A DNA stretch of 64,000 nt from Mucilaginibacter gossypii (GCF_900100945.1 NZ_FNCG01000002.1:477940-541939), one strand, 5' to 3'. Shown: positions 34,465-42,765, counted from the first letter of the stretch. Program-made: numbers and translations. Notes: generated from the letters alone by a model not told the origin.

Positions 34465-35040
34465 TTATGACTTTAAGTTTTTTAACGAATCGGCTTTGCG
34501 GGCTTTCTTGCTTTTGCGGGGATGGAATCTCCTTGCCGAGTCGGTTTTTAGTTTAGTTTTTAAATTTTTCAATGAGTCGGCTTTGCGGGCTTCCGTGTTT
34601 TCATGCGGATGCATTTTTCTTGCCGAATCTATTTTAGTTTTAATATTTAAGTTTTTTAGCGAATCGAGCTTACGCGTAGCCTTGCTCTGTTCTGTTTGCA
34701 CTTTGGCAAGCGAATCGGTTTTACTTTTAATTTTAATATCTACCTGGTCATAAATGGCCAGCAGTTTATCGGGCTGCATGGCGTAGTACCGCATGCTGCG
34801 GTTGAAATGCGCGGTATCGGTATGCAGGCGCTGAAACATGGCAATATATTTACCCGCGCCGTATTTATACAAACTATCGGGTATCTGCGTGGTATTATAC
34901 AGGCTGCCGTCGATGATGTGCATTTCGGTTAACACCGCTGCCATAGCGTCGGGTTTGAGGACGTCGTTGGGAATACTTTTGCCATTGCAGGCACATAAAA
35001 AAAGTGCTGCAGAAAAAAACAAGGTTATATATTTATGCAT
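34465..35040 (-). CDS. DUF4296 lipoprotein with lysine-rich C-terminal repeats
   Basis: A 191-residue lipoprotein: signal peptide with lipobox around FLCACNGK (Cys16/Cys18), then a DUF4296 domain (about 25-115, VLTEMHIIDGSLYNTTQIP). From about residue 118 the protein is repeats of RKADSLKNLKTKLKTDSARR-like units of about 33 residues, basic and probably extended. The repeats are also visible in the DNA (TCGGCTTTGCGGGC at two places). Function unknown; the basic tail may bind peptidoglycan or another polyanion. Encoded upstream of mutS2 in an operon. Confidence 0.75.
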   Translation of the reverse strand: MHKYITLFFSAALFLCACNGKSIPNDVLKPDAMAAVLTEMHIIDGSLYNTTQIPDSLYKYGAGKYIAMFQRLHTDTAHFNRSMRYYAMQPDKLLAIYDQVDIKIKSKTDSLAKVQTEQSKATRKLDSLKNLNIKTKIDSARKMHPHENTEARKADSLKNLKTKLKTDSARRFHPRKSKKARKADSLKNLKS

Positions 35041-35083
35041 TCAGTAATTTAGCGGCTGATTAATTAAGCAAATTTACGGATAA

Positions 35084-35773
35084 ATGAGCATTGCAGATAA
35101 CATCAAAAGCTTAAAAAAGGAAACGGAAGCAGATAAGGTAATATTATTGGCCGTATCAAAAACAAAACCTGTTGCAGATGTACAGGAAGCATATGATGCC
35201 GGACAGCGCCTTTTTGGCGAAAACATAGTGCAGGAGATGGTTGAGAAGTATGAGCAACTGCCTAAAGATATCGAATGGCATTTGATTGGTCACCTGCAAA
35301 CCAATAAGGTAAAGTATATAGCGCCTTTTGTAAGTATGATCCAGTCTGTTGATAGCCTGAAGCTTTTGCACGAGATCAACAAACATGCTGAAAAAGCCGG
35401 AAGAATAATTGACTGCCTTTTGCAAATTTATATAGCCGACGAAGAAACCAAATACGGACTGGGCTTTGATGAAGCAATAGAATTGCTGCGCTCTGAAGAG
35501 TTTGCTGCAATGAAAAATATCCGGATCCGTGGCTTGATGGGTATTGCTACCAATACTGATAACGAAAAGCAGATTAAAGAAGAATATTACGAACTGAACA
35601 CCTTTTTCGAGGGCATAAAAGTGAGTTATTTCCGGAAAGAGGAAAGCTTTGATATCCTGTCGATGGGCATGTCGTCTGATTATAAACTGGCTATTGAGCA
35701 GGGCAGTAATATGGTAAGGCTGGGCAGTACCATATTTGGCGGCAGGGTAATTAAGCACTGGAAGAATAATTAA
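35084..35773 (+). CDS. yggS: YggS family PLP-binding protein (PLPBP)
   Basis: A 229-residue fold-type III PLP protein without catalytic domain 2. The PLP lysine is in LLAVSKTKP (Lys about 27), followed by GENIVQEMVEK, WHLIGHLQTNK, the GLMGIATNT stretch and the phosphate-binding SMGMSSDYKLAIEQGSNMVRLG. It buffers cellular pyridoxal phosphate and influences amino-acid pools. It is a single gene divergent from DUF4296/mutS2, followed by a GTCATTGCGAGG repeat. Confidence 0.94.
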   Translation: MSIADNIKSLKKETEADKVILLAVSKTKPVADVQEAYDAGQRLFGENIVQEMVEKYEQLPKDIEWHLIGHLQTNKVKYIAPFVSMIQSVDSLKLLHEINKHAEKAGRIIDCLLQIYIADEETKYGLGFDEAIELLRSEEFAAMKNIRIRGLMGIATNTDNEKQIKEEYYELNTFFEGIKVSYFRKEESFDILSMGMSSDYKLAIEQGSNMVRLGSTIFGGRVIKHWKNN

Positions 35774-35785
35774 TTAGCACATCAT

Positions 35786-35862
35786 GTCATTGCGAGCGCA
35801 GCGTGGCAATCGCATGGAGGCATAGCCGCCTCGTGTAGTATGCGATTGCTTCGTCATTCTTG
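35786..35862. repeat. GTCATTGCGAGG palindromic repeat, copy 6 (right end truncated)
   Basis: Starts GTCATTGCGAGCGCAGCG; an inner GCAATCGCATG / TATGCGATTGC inverted repeat is intact, but the right arm stops after GATTGCTTCGTCATTC and runs into element B. This suggests element B was inserted next to or into the repeat. Confidence 0.75.
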
Positions 35863-35870
35863 CTATGGCC

Positions 35871-36145
35871 GTTGTTGGTGTTGTTACCAGCAACATGTTT
35901 TTTGCAATGAAATTTGAGTGTTCAATTTTTCAAAAACGGGTGTTCAACTTTTAAAGTTGCAAAAAGTTAAGTGGCTGATTGTCAGTTATTATGCGTTCAT
36001 TGTTGCTTAAATGTGCAGTGGGTGGTAAATTAAATATCTGATTATCAATTAGTTTTGTTTTGAAGGTAACTATGAGTGTTCACACCTAAAAAAGTTGAAC
36101 ACCTGTTAAAATAAATATAAAATTGTTGGTGACAACACCAACAAC
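35871..36145. repeat. Repeat element B with hairpin termini (MITE-like)
   Basis: A 275-bp element sharing its ends with element A: left gttgttggtgttgttaccag, right ttgttggtgacaacaccaac, each able to fold on itself. It also contains an inner inverted repeat (GGTGTTCAACTTTT and AAAAGTTGAACACC). No ORF. Different length but same ends as element A indicates a family of non-autonomous units. Confidence 0.7.
36095..36125 (+). promoter_or_regulatory. Possible GNAT-gene promoter inside element B
   Basis: TTG at 36095-36097 and TAAAATTG at 36118-36125 are 20 bp apart, one mismatch from the TTG-N20-TANNTTTG pattern. It lies in the right end of element B, 40 bp before the GNAT start, the only plausible place for a promoter. 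Confidence 0.35.
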
Positions 36146-36165
36146 TGCGAAGCGAAAAGATAAAA

Positions 36166-36684
36166 ATGAATAATACAGAAAATAAAATTGAAAGTCAGCA
36201 CCCTCTTCAGGGGGCCGGGGGGCTAATTATAAGGGAAGCCATTCAAACCGACTGTCCGCGCCTGATGGAGCTGGTGCATGAGCTTGCCCTCTATGAAAAA
36301 GCCCCGGACGAGGTTACCGTAACCCTGCAGCATTTTGAAGAAGCCGGGTTTGGCCCTAACCCGGTCTGGAAAGCTTTTGTTGCCGAAGTTGACGGCCTTG
36401 TGGTTGGTTTTGCCCTATACTATATCCGATACTCCACCTGGAAAGGCTCCCGCATGTACCTTGAAGATCTCATTGTAACTGAAGATATGCGTGGCAAAAA
36501 GATCGGCAAACTACTTTTCGACAGGTTGATCCAGGAAGCTAAAGAAAGAGGTTTCAGCGGTATGGTTTGGCAGGTACTTGACTGGAATGAGCCGGCCATT
36601 AACTTTTACAATAAGTACGGCGCGAATATTGAGGCGGGCTGGTTAAATGCTTCGCTTTCAAAAGAGCAGTTGTTAAACTACTAA
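36166..36684 (+). CDS. GNAT N-acetyltransferase (diamine-acetyltransferase-like)
   Basis: A 172-residue GNAT protein. The core starts at LIIREAIQTDCPRLMELVHE; motif A is YLEDLIVTEDMRGKKIGKLL and the C-terminal part VWQVLDWNEPAINFYNKYGA is typical of the SSAT-like subgroup that acetylates polyamines or small amines. About 20 residues before the core (MNNTENKIES, then QHPLQGAGG) are unusual: their DNA (ACCCTCTTCAGGGGGCCGGG) resembles a G-rich intergenic repeat. The extension looks repeat-derived. It starts 10 bp upstream of the next gene's ATG in the same direction. Confidence 0.85.
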   Translation: MNNTENKIESQHPLQGAGGLIIREAIQTDCPRLMELVHELALYEKAPDEVTVTLQHFEEAGFGPNPVWKAFVAEVDGLVVGFALYYIRYSTWKGSRMYLEDLIVTEDMRGKKIGKLLFDRLIQEAKERGFSGMVWQVLDWNEPAINFYNKYGANIEAGWLNASLSKEQLLNY

Positions 36685-36694
36685 TACTATACCT

Positions 36695-37492
36695 ATGAAA
36701 AATCTGTGCCTGGCGTTTTTTCTGGCGATGGGATTATCATCGTGTCAGTGGGGTGTTCCTAATAAAATCCCCGAGAGGTCATTTGATACCCTGCGTTATG
36801 CTTATAAAGTAATCAAAGCACGGGCGGCAGATTGCGGTGCTAAAGCCGATAGCGCCTGTACGGTAGTGAAAATTAATTACCCGTTGTTTGACAGCGACAA
36901 AATTTTAAATGATACCATAATCCGTAAGCTTACATCGATGTTTGCTATGGATGGAAGGCCCGACACCAGCCTGGAGCTGATGACCAAAAAGTTCCTGAAA
37001 TCATATGATGAATTCAGGAAGACTAACCTGCGGCCGGGAATGTTTTTTACGCTGGATGATTCCGTTAAGGTGATCCACCAGGATTCGAGCTTAACAACGC
37101 TCGAAGTTCGGGGTTATTCATATACTGGCGGCGCTCATGGCAGCACATCTGTCGGCTTTATAAACTGGGATACCAAAGCCGGTAAAGACCTTAAACTTGA
37201 TGATGTTCTTGTTGACGGGTATCATGATAAATTAAATGCCGTTGCCGAAAAGATCTTCAGGAAGAATGAAAAATTAAGTGATACCGCATCACTCGCCACC
37301 AATTATTTTTTTAAGGATAACAAATTCGCGCTCAATACTAATTTTTCCATTACGCCACTCGGGATTAAATTTTTGTACAATCAGTATGATATTAAACCAT
37401 ATGCGGCCGGTATTACCGAATTGTTTATTCCATACGCACAGATCAAATCATTAGTACAGCCGGGTTCGGTTGTAAGTCAATTCATTAAATAA
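36695..37492 (+). CDS. DUF3298/RsiV-like lipoprotein
   Basis: A 265-residue protein with a signal peptide and lipobox (LSSCQWG, Cys17). The second half matches DUF3298/RsiV-like proteins (EVRGYSYTGGAHGSTSVGFI, then LKLDDVLVDGYHDKLNAVAE). In RsiV this domain binds lysozyme; others are cell-wall-associated. Its role here is unknown. The stop directly precedes the aspartate kinase ATG (zero gap), so the genes are coupled despite unrelated functions. Confidence 0.75.
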   Translation: MKNLCLAFFLAMGLSSCQWGVPNKIPERSFDTLRYAYKVIKARAADCGAKADSACTVVKINYPLFDSDKILNDTIIRKLTSMFAMDGRPDTSLELMTKKFLKSYDEFRKTNLRPGMFFTLDDSVKVIHQDSSLTTLEVRGYSYTGGAHGSTSVGFINWDTKAGKDLKLDDVLVDGYHDKLNAVAEKIFRKNEKLSDTASLATNYFFKDNKFALNTNFSITPLGIKFLYNQYDIKPYAAGITELFIPYAQIKSLVQPGSVVSQFIK

Positions 37493-38749
37493 ATGCTTGT
37501 TTTTAAATTCGGAGGAGCGTCGGTTAAAGATGCTGCGGGTGTTACCAACCTTGCTAACGTTGTAAAACAATATACTAATCAACAATTGCTCATTGTGGTA
37601 TCGGCCATGGGCAAAACCACCAATGCGCTGGAGAAGCTTACCAAAGCCTACATGGAGCAAACCGATGATATGCACGGGATCTTTAACGAAATTAAAGAAT
37701 ATCATTACAACATCCTGAGCGGATTATTTGAACCGGGCCACCCTGTATTTGATGAAGTTGCCAATACTTTTGTGGAAATTGACTGGGCCATTGAGGATGA
37801 GCCACATGATAGCTATGATTTTGTTTATGACCAGATCGTATCCATTGGCGAACTGGTGTCAACCCGGATAGTTAATGCCTACCTGAACAAGGTTGGGCTC
37901 AAAAGTAAATGGCTTGATGTACGCGGATATGTGCATACCGATAATACTTACAGAGAGGGTATAGTAGATTGGGATAAAACTAAAGCAAGTATCAGCAAGG
38001 ATCTTCCAACCTTACTTGAAAAAAGTATTGTTGTAACCCAGGGCTTTTTGGGCGGCACCTCCGAAAATTTTACCACCACACTTGGTCGCGAAGGGTCTGA
38101 TTACACAGCATCAATATTTGCGGCTTGCTTAGGCGCCGAATCGGTTACTGCCTGGAAAGATGTTCCGGGCATCCTGAACGCCGATCCGAGATTTTTTGCT
38201 GATACGGTTAAATTTGATGAGCTCTCCTATACGGAAGCCATCGAAATGACCTATTACGGGGCCAGTGTCATCCACCCCAAAACCATCAAACCCTTACAAA
38301 ATGCTAAAATACCCCTGCTGGTAAAGCCGTTTACAGACCCATCTGCGCCAGGTACAGTAATTAAAGAAGATGGACATAATCAGTTTACCAAGCCGGTGAT
38401 CATCCTGAAACAAAACCAGGTATTACTGTCAGTATCAGGTAAGGATTACTCTTTTATAACGGAAGATCACCTTAGCGATGTGTTTCGCCTGTTTGCTCAA
38501 AACAATGTTAAGGTAAATGTGATGCAAACATCAGCATTAAGTTTTTCGGTTTGCTTTGATTTGAACGAAGAGCGTTTTGAAAAGTTGCTGAACGGCCTAA
38601 AACAAGATTTTAAAGTGAAATATAACGATGGGCTAACGCTCATTACTGTACGCCATGACGGGGCGAATACCGTTAAGAAACTAACCGAAGGCAAAACCAT
38701 TTTGCTGGAGCAAATTAGCAGGAATACAATACAGGTGGTGGTTAGGTAA
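37493..38749 (+). CDS. Aspartate kinase (monofunctional)
   Basis: A 418-residue enzyme: amino-acid kinase domain with KFGGASVKDAAGV (start), GFLGGTSENFTTTLGREGSD (aspartate/ATP site) and DPRFFAD, then two C-terminal ACT domains (about 300-418). It phosphorylates L-aspartate, the first step to lysine, threonine and methionine. The ACT domains make feedback inhibition likely, by lysine or threonine; which cannot be read from sequence. Translationally adjacent to the DUF3298 lipoprotein gene. Confidence 0.92.
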   Translation: MLVFKFGGASVKDAAGVTNLANVVKQYTNQQLLIVVSAMGKTTNALEKLTKAYMEQTDDMHGIFNEIKEYHYNILSGLFEPGHPVFDEVANTFVEIDWAIEDEPHDSYDFVYDQIVSIGELVSTRIVNAYLNKVGLKSKWLDVRGYVHTDNTYREGIVDWDKTKASISKDLPTLLEKSIVVTQGFLGGTSENFTTTLGREGSDYTASIFAACLGAESVTAWKDVPGILNADPRFFADTVKFDELSYTEAIEMTYYGASVIHPKTIKPLQNAKIPLLVKPFTDPSAPGTVIKEDGHNQFTKPVIILKQNQVLLSVSGKDYSFITEDHLSDVFRLFAQNNVKVNVMQTSALSFSVCFDLNEERFEKLLNGLKQDFKVKYNDGLTLITVRHDGANTVKKLTEGKTILLEQISRNTIQVVVR

Positions 38750-38826
38750 AAGTCAAAAATCTCACTTTATCAACATTCGTCAGTGTTCAAATACCTGCTT
38801 TTAGCGCCAAAAAGCTATATTTGGGC

Positions 38827-39687
38827 ATGAAGGCAATCAACACGATCAGGGATTCAGCAAATATCGGCCTCGGGATTTTATCGGCAGCTTTTGGTCTTAA
38901 GGGGTTTTTATTATCCAGCCACTTTATCGACGGAGGTGCTACCGGGGTATCCATGCTGATATCTGATATAACGCTTATTCCTATATCCATATTGATCTTT
39001 GTTATCAACGTGCCTTTTTTATGGATAGGCTACCGGAAGCTTGGACTTTGGTTTGCTATCAAAAGTACTGTGGCCATAGCTTTGCTTTCATTATGCCTTG
39101 CAGTAGTTCAGTTTCCGGATGTTACTCATGATAAATTGCTTACCGCGGTATTTGGCGGCGTGTTTATCGGTACCGGCAGCGGGTTGGCCATGCGTGGCGG
39201 AGCTGTGCTTGACGGTACTGAAATAGCTGCCGTATTGGTAAGTAAAAAAACGCAGCTGCTTAAAGTGAGCGACTTTATTTTGCTTCTTAACGTTTTGATA
39301 TTTGGGGTTGCAGCCTCGGTATTGGGTGTTGAACCGGCCATGTATTCAATATTAACCTATATGGCTGCCGCCAAAATGATCGATTTTTTGCTGAACGGTA
39401 TCGAGCAATATTCGGGTGTTACCGTTATCTCAACTAAAAGTGATGCTATCCGCAGAGCGATAACAGTTACGCTTGGCCGTGGCGTTACTATTTATCAGGG
39501 GAAAAGCGGTTACGGAAAAGACGGTCATGTCAATGATCCCCGCGATATTGTATTCACTGTTGCTACCCGTTTGGAAATCCCATCATTAAAACAAACTATT
39601 CTTCGTATCGATCCCAAAGCCTTTATTGTACAACAAAGTATTGACGATACAACAGGCGGGTTGTTGAAGCGCAAGAAACTACATTAA
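38827..39687 (+). CDS. YitT family membrane protein (DUF2179)
   Basis: A 286-residue protein; start ATG 38827 preferred over TTG 38821. Five hydrophobic segments lie in the first 200 residues (for example FGLKGFLLSSHFIDGGATGV, VFGGVFIGTGSGLAMRGGAV), followed by a cytoplasmic DUF2179 domain (about 205-286, with RGVTIYQGKSGYGKD). The family is of unknown function, with transport roles suggested in firmicutes. It stands 77 bp after the aspartate kinase gene. Confidence 0.88.
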   Translation: MKAINTIRDSANIGLGILSAAFGLKGFLLSSHFIDGGATGVSMLISDITLIPISILIFVINVPFLWIGYRKLGLWFAIKSTVAIALLSLCLAVVQFPDVTHDKLLTAVFGGVFIGTGSGLAMRGGAVLDGTEIAAVLVSKKTQLLKVSDFILLLNVLIFGVAASVLGVEPAMYSILTYMAAAKMIDFLLNGIEQYSGVTVISTKSDAIRRAITVTLGRGVTIYQGKSGYGKDGHVNDPRDIVFTVATRLEIPSLKQTILRIDPKAFIVQQSIDDTTGGLLKRKKLH

Positions 39688-39793
39688 GAAGCTTAAAGCT
39701 TAAAGCCGGCCGAAGGCTGAAAGCAAACATCTTTAAATAATGGCAATAGGATAGCATTTTCTGGCTTTTAGCTTTCCGCTTTAAGCCTTCAGC
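39688..39793. repeat. AGCTTT-rich repeat block, copy 3
   Basis: The spacer between the convergent YitT and thioesterase genes has two opposing arms, AAGCTTAAAGCTTAAAGC at its start and GGCTTTTAGCTTTCCGC near its end. They are partly complementary and share units with the repeats at 612-650 and 1087-1123. Confidence 0.5.
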
Positions 39794-40177
39794 TTACAAA
39801 ACGCTTACCGGGTGCTTATGATCATCAATGGCAACAAACGTAAAAGTGCCGGTGATAGCTTTTTCGCGCACAAAAGAGTACATTTCTTCAATATAGATTT
39901 CAACCAAAACTTTTAGGCTGGTATTGCCGATATGGGATACACGGCCAACAAGTTCAATAATGGTACCTGCCGGGATAGGGCGGTTAAAGTCTATCCTGTC
40001 GGATGATACGGTAACCATTTTTTTACGGGTGAAGCGGGTGGCCGTAATGAAAGCTACCTCGTCCATCATGGCCATTGCCGAACCTCCGAAAAGCGTGTCG
40101 TAGTGATTGGTGTCGCTCGGGAACACGGTTTTGAATATCCGTGATTCAGCTTCTTTAATTCGTTCTTCAGTAGTCAT
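39794..40177 (-). CDS. Acyl-CoA thioesterase (YciA/BFIT-like hotdog)
   Basis: A 127-residue hotdog thioesterase: VFPSDTNHYDTLFGGSAMAMMDEVAFI is the HotDog_ACOT signature (Asn/His/GG motif and Asp), followed by FTRKKMVTVSSDRIDFNRPIPAG and GRVSHIGNTSLKVLVE. It hydrolyses acyl-CoAs, commonly medium- or long-chain. It is encoded downstream of fabH in the same direction with about 50 bp between, containing a G-rich hairpin. Confidence 0.88.
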   Translation of the reverse strand: MTTEERIKEAESRIFKTVFPSDTNHYDTLFGGSAMAMMDEVAFITATRFTRKKMVTVSSDRIDFNRPIPAGTIIELVGRVSHIGNTSLKVLVEIYIEEMYSFVREKAITGTFTFVAIDDHKHPVSVL

Positions 40178-40187
40178 TGAGTTGAAT

Positions 40188-40222
40188 TTTAACTCCCTCT
40201 CTTTTGGAGAGGGTTGGGGTGA
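40188..40222. repeat. CTCTCC/GGAGAGGG-type hairpin repeat
   Basis: CCCTCTC and GAGAGGG form a stem with a TTTTG-like loop, followed by TTGGGGTGAGG. This resembles a widespread extragenic repeat type and lies between fabH and the thioesterase. The similar G-rich sequence near 36202-36226 has entered the start of the GNAT gene. Confidence 0.5.
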
Positions 40223-40228
40223 GGTTGC

Positions 40229-41227
40229 TTATCTCAATTTACCCCATTTTAAATAAGTAGCGCCCCATGAAAACCCAGCACCAAATGCTGTCAGGATCAT
40301 GTTATCGTTCTCTTTAAAATCTTCTTTATAATCCCACAACGCCAGCGGGATAGTGGCAGCTGTGGTGTTACCATAACGGTCGATGTTGATCTTAACACGG
40401 CTTTCAGGTAGGCCCAAAGCATCACCTACGGCGTGGATAATGCGGTAATTTGCCTGGTGGGGTATTAGCCAGTTGATATCATCTATGGTAAGGTTGTTAC
40501 GCTGCAGTACAGATGTGCAGCTTTCAGTCATCCCTTTTATAGCAGCTTTAAAAACTACACGGCCATCCTGGCGTATATAATGTAGTTTGCCATCAATAGT
40601 TTCTTCAGATGCCGGGTTCATAGAACCTCCGCCGGGTACATATAAATGTTCCCTGCCGTGCCCATCTGTTTTAAATACACTGTCAATAACGCCAATGTCT
40701 TCGGTAGATGGTTCAAGCAATACCGCGCCGGCGCCGTCGCCAAAAAGGATACAGGTGTTGCGGTCGGCATAGTTTACAATGGCGCTGTTTTGATCGGCAC
40801 CGATAACTATTACTTTTTTATAACGGTTGCTTTCAACCAGGCTCGAGCCAAGGGTAAAGGCATAAAGGAAACCACTGCAGGCCGCGTTAACGTCAGACGC
40901 CCAGGCATTGTTTAAACCACATTTATCACAAACGATGCTGGCGGTGGAGATAAGCAGGTAATCGGGAGTTGAGGTGGCTACAATAACACAGTCAATTTCA
41001 GAAGGATCAACTTTGGCATTTTCAAGTAAATTTTTTACTGCAAAGGTAGCCATATCTGAAGTAGCCAGTGTTCTGTCGGCGAGGATCCTTCTTTCTTTGA
41101 TCCCTGTACGTGAAACTATCCAGTCGCTGTTAGTTTCAACCATTTTTTCTAAATCACTGTTAGTTAAAATGTTGTCGGGAACATAGCCGCCTACACCGGT
41201 AATCACCGCACTGCTTTTTAATGCCAT
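40229..41227 (-). CDS. fabH: Beta-ketoacyl-ACP synthase III
   Basis: A 332-residue KAS III with catalytic Cys117 in NAACSGFLYAF, His in IPHQANYRI and Asn in RYGNTTAATIP, plus the C-terminal GAGFSWGATYLKWG. It condenses acetyl-CoA or branched acyl-CoA with malonyl-ACP to start fatty-acid synthesis. The plsX/rpmF neighbours usual for the principal copy are absent, so this may be a second FabH. A TATCTTTG -7-like box is at 41256-41263 on the minus strand. Confidence 0.93.
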   Translation of the reverse strand: MALKSSAVITGVGGYVPDNILTNSDLEKMVETNSDWIVSRTGIKERRILADRTLATSDMATFAVKNLLENAKVDPSEIDCVIVATSTPDYLLISTASIVCDKCGLNNAWASDVNAACSGFLYAFTLGSSLVESNRYKKVIVIGADQNSAIVNYADRNTCILFGDGAGAVLLEPSTEDIGVIDSVFKTDGHGREHLYVPGGGSMNPASEETIDGKLHYIRQDGRVVFKAAIKGMTESCTSVLQRNNLTIDDINWLIPHQANYRIIHAVGDALGLPESRVKINIDRYGNTTAATIPLALWDYKEDFKENDNMILTAFGAGFSWGATYLKWGKLR

Positions 41228-41451
41228 AAATATTATATACTCTCAAAAAAACATGCAAAGATAGAGAAATTTGACGGTTTAAAGTTGTCATGCAACTGTA
41301 TGTTTATACAATCTTATCTGCCTGCGCACCGATAATTTGCTGTTTATCGACACAAAAAGGCAGCTAGCCGACACATGTTTCAACACAGACTATACTGCTT
41401 TTACTTTTGAATCAACAGATTAGGTTAAACTTAAAAGCAGAACATACAATG

Positions 41452-42177
41452 GAAAGAAAGAACTTTTTAAAAAGCCTGGTAATCGGCGCAGTGTCATCGT
41501 CGGTATTGGTTGAAGCCTGCAAAAAGGATGCTGATACCGCCACAGCAACTACTACTTCATCTTCCGGCAGTACTTCGGGGTCAACCGATTCAGGCACCTG
41601 CAGTGTTGCACCTACCGAAACCGAAGGCCCCTATCCAACACATTCACCTGCATCTTATATAAGAAGCGATATTACCGATGGCCGTACCGGGTATAAGCTT
41701 ACCGTGAAAATTACAATCAACAATAGCAATAATAGCTGTAGCGCGCTATCGTCAGCATTAGTTGATATCTGGCATTGCGATGCGGAAGGCAATTATTCTG
41801 AATATGGCGGCAGCGGCACACAATCAACAAATTATACTTCCGTACATTTTTTACGCGGCAGGCAAACTACCGATTCAAATGGCCTGGTAACTTTTACCTC
41901 TATATTTCCGGGATGGTATACCGGCAGGGCAACGCATATTCATGTACATGTGTATAACTCATCGGGTACATCATTGAAAGTAACACAGATTGCTTTTCCG
42001 GAAGGTGCCGGCACGGCCCTGGCGGCTGTTAATGGTTATGCTAAAGGCATGAGCGGATATACGTATAATGCGAGTGATAATGTGTTTAGCGATGGGTATA
42101 CGCTTGAAACCGCTACTGTTACCGGTAGTACCACCGCCGGTTTTGTATTAGCTATCAGCTTAAGTGTACCTGCTTAA
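41452..42177 (+). CDS. Intradiol ring-cleavage dioxygenase-like lipoprotein
   Basis: A 241-residue protein from ATG 41452. MERKNFLKSLVIGAVSSSV plus Cys24 (VEAC) forms a signal peptide with lipobox-like end, then a Ser/Thr-rich linker and an intradiol-dioxygenase domain. The four expected non-haem Fe(III) ligands are present: Tyr in HCDAEGNYSEYG, Tyr in PGWYTGRATHIHVHV and the two His of the same motif. Cytosolic members cleave catechols, whereas exported ones of this type are poorly known. The terminator at 42202-42232 follows. Confidence 0.85.
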   Translation, partial: ERKNFLKSLVIGAVSSSVLVEACKKDADTATATTTSSSGSTSGSTDSGTCSVAPTETEGPYPTHSPASYIRSDITDGRTGYKLTVKITINNSNNSCSALSSALVDIWHCDAEGNYSEYGGSGTQSTNYTSVHFLRGRQTTDSNGLVTFTSIFPGWYTGRATHIHVHVYNSSGTSLKVTQIAFPEGAGTALAAVNGYAKGMSGYTYNASDNVFSDGYTLETATVTGSTTAGFVLAISLSVPA

Positions 42178-42201
42178 AAAAACATTTTGTTTGTAACAGG
42201 G

Positions 42202-42232
42202 CGCCGGCGACAAGCCGGTGTTTGTTTTTTTT
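42202..42232 (+). terminator. Rho-independent terminator after the dioxygenase gene
   Basis: CGCCGGC (42202-42208) pairs with GCCGGTG (42214-42220; one G-U) around loop GACAA, followed by a T-rich tract (TTTGTTTTTTTT). Confidence 0.8.
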
Positions 42233-42242
42233 GAACCATCAT

Positions 42243-42764
42243 ATGCAAAAACGCCTCATCATTTTATGTTATCGTAAAATCATCGATATCCGCTCGGTTA
42301 AGCAATGGGATAAGCTGGTTTTTGAAAGCACCTACCTGGAATTTAAAATGCAGGCCCAGAACTTTAGCCAGGGAACAGCCTATACATCCTATGCCGAATT
42401 GTTAAGAAATGTGCCCAATGCCCAGCGTTTAACCGGTATGGTTGCACCATCGGTTACAGGTTATATTCAGCAGCTTGGCAGTATTATGCCCGATATTTTA
42501 AATAATATTGGCAGGCGGTTTCTTGCGTTCAGCAAGTTTCAGCTGGAGATCATCAATTCGGATATTAATGATAAGGATAAACACCAGGTCGCGGTTAATT
42601 TTTATTCCGAACCGTTGTTTTGGCATGATACCATAGATAATTACCTGCTCATATCCGCTCAACAGGCCGAAAATCAGTTAAATGTCGAAAATAATTGCAT
42701 ATCTACCAACCTTATGCAATTGCAGCCGTATATAAACATAACTTCATTGCAATATCACAATTAA
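42243..42764 (+). CDS. Hypothetical protein upstream of a pirin-like cupin
   Basis: A 173-residue protein from ATG 42243, which lies just after the terminator; a longer start would lie inside it. No signal peptide; a mixture of helices and Tyr/Gln/Asn-rich stretches (QNFSQGTAYTSYAELLRNVP). I recognise no domain. Its stop is one base before the ATG of the pirin-like gene, so the two are translated together and may function jointly. Confidence 0.55.
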   Translation: MQKRLIILCYRKIIDIRSVKQWDKLVFESTYLEFKMQAQNFSQGTAYTSYAELLRNVPNAQRLTGMVAPSVTGYIQQLGSIMPDILNNIGRRFLAFSKFQLEIINSDINDKDKHQVAVNFYSEPLFWHDTIDNYLLISAQQAENQLNVENNCISTNLMQLQPYINITSLQYHN

Positions 42765-42765
42765 C

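Larger units (their letters stand above)
35774..36165. other. Repeat-filled intergenic region upstream of the GNAT gene
   Basis: No gene. Almost the whole 392-bp gap is repeat copy 6 (35786-35862) followed directly by element B (35871-36145), leaving only about 20 bp before the GNAT start. Confidence 0.8.

Noticed and set aside
27104..35862. CRISPR array suspected from clustered palindromes
   Set aside because: Copies are unevenly spaced by kilobases with genes between, vary in length, and have no uniform spacers or nearby cas genes.
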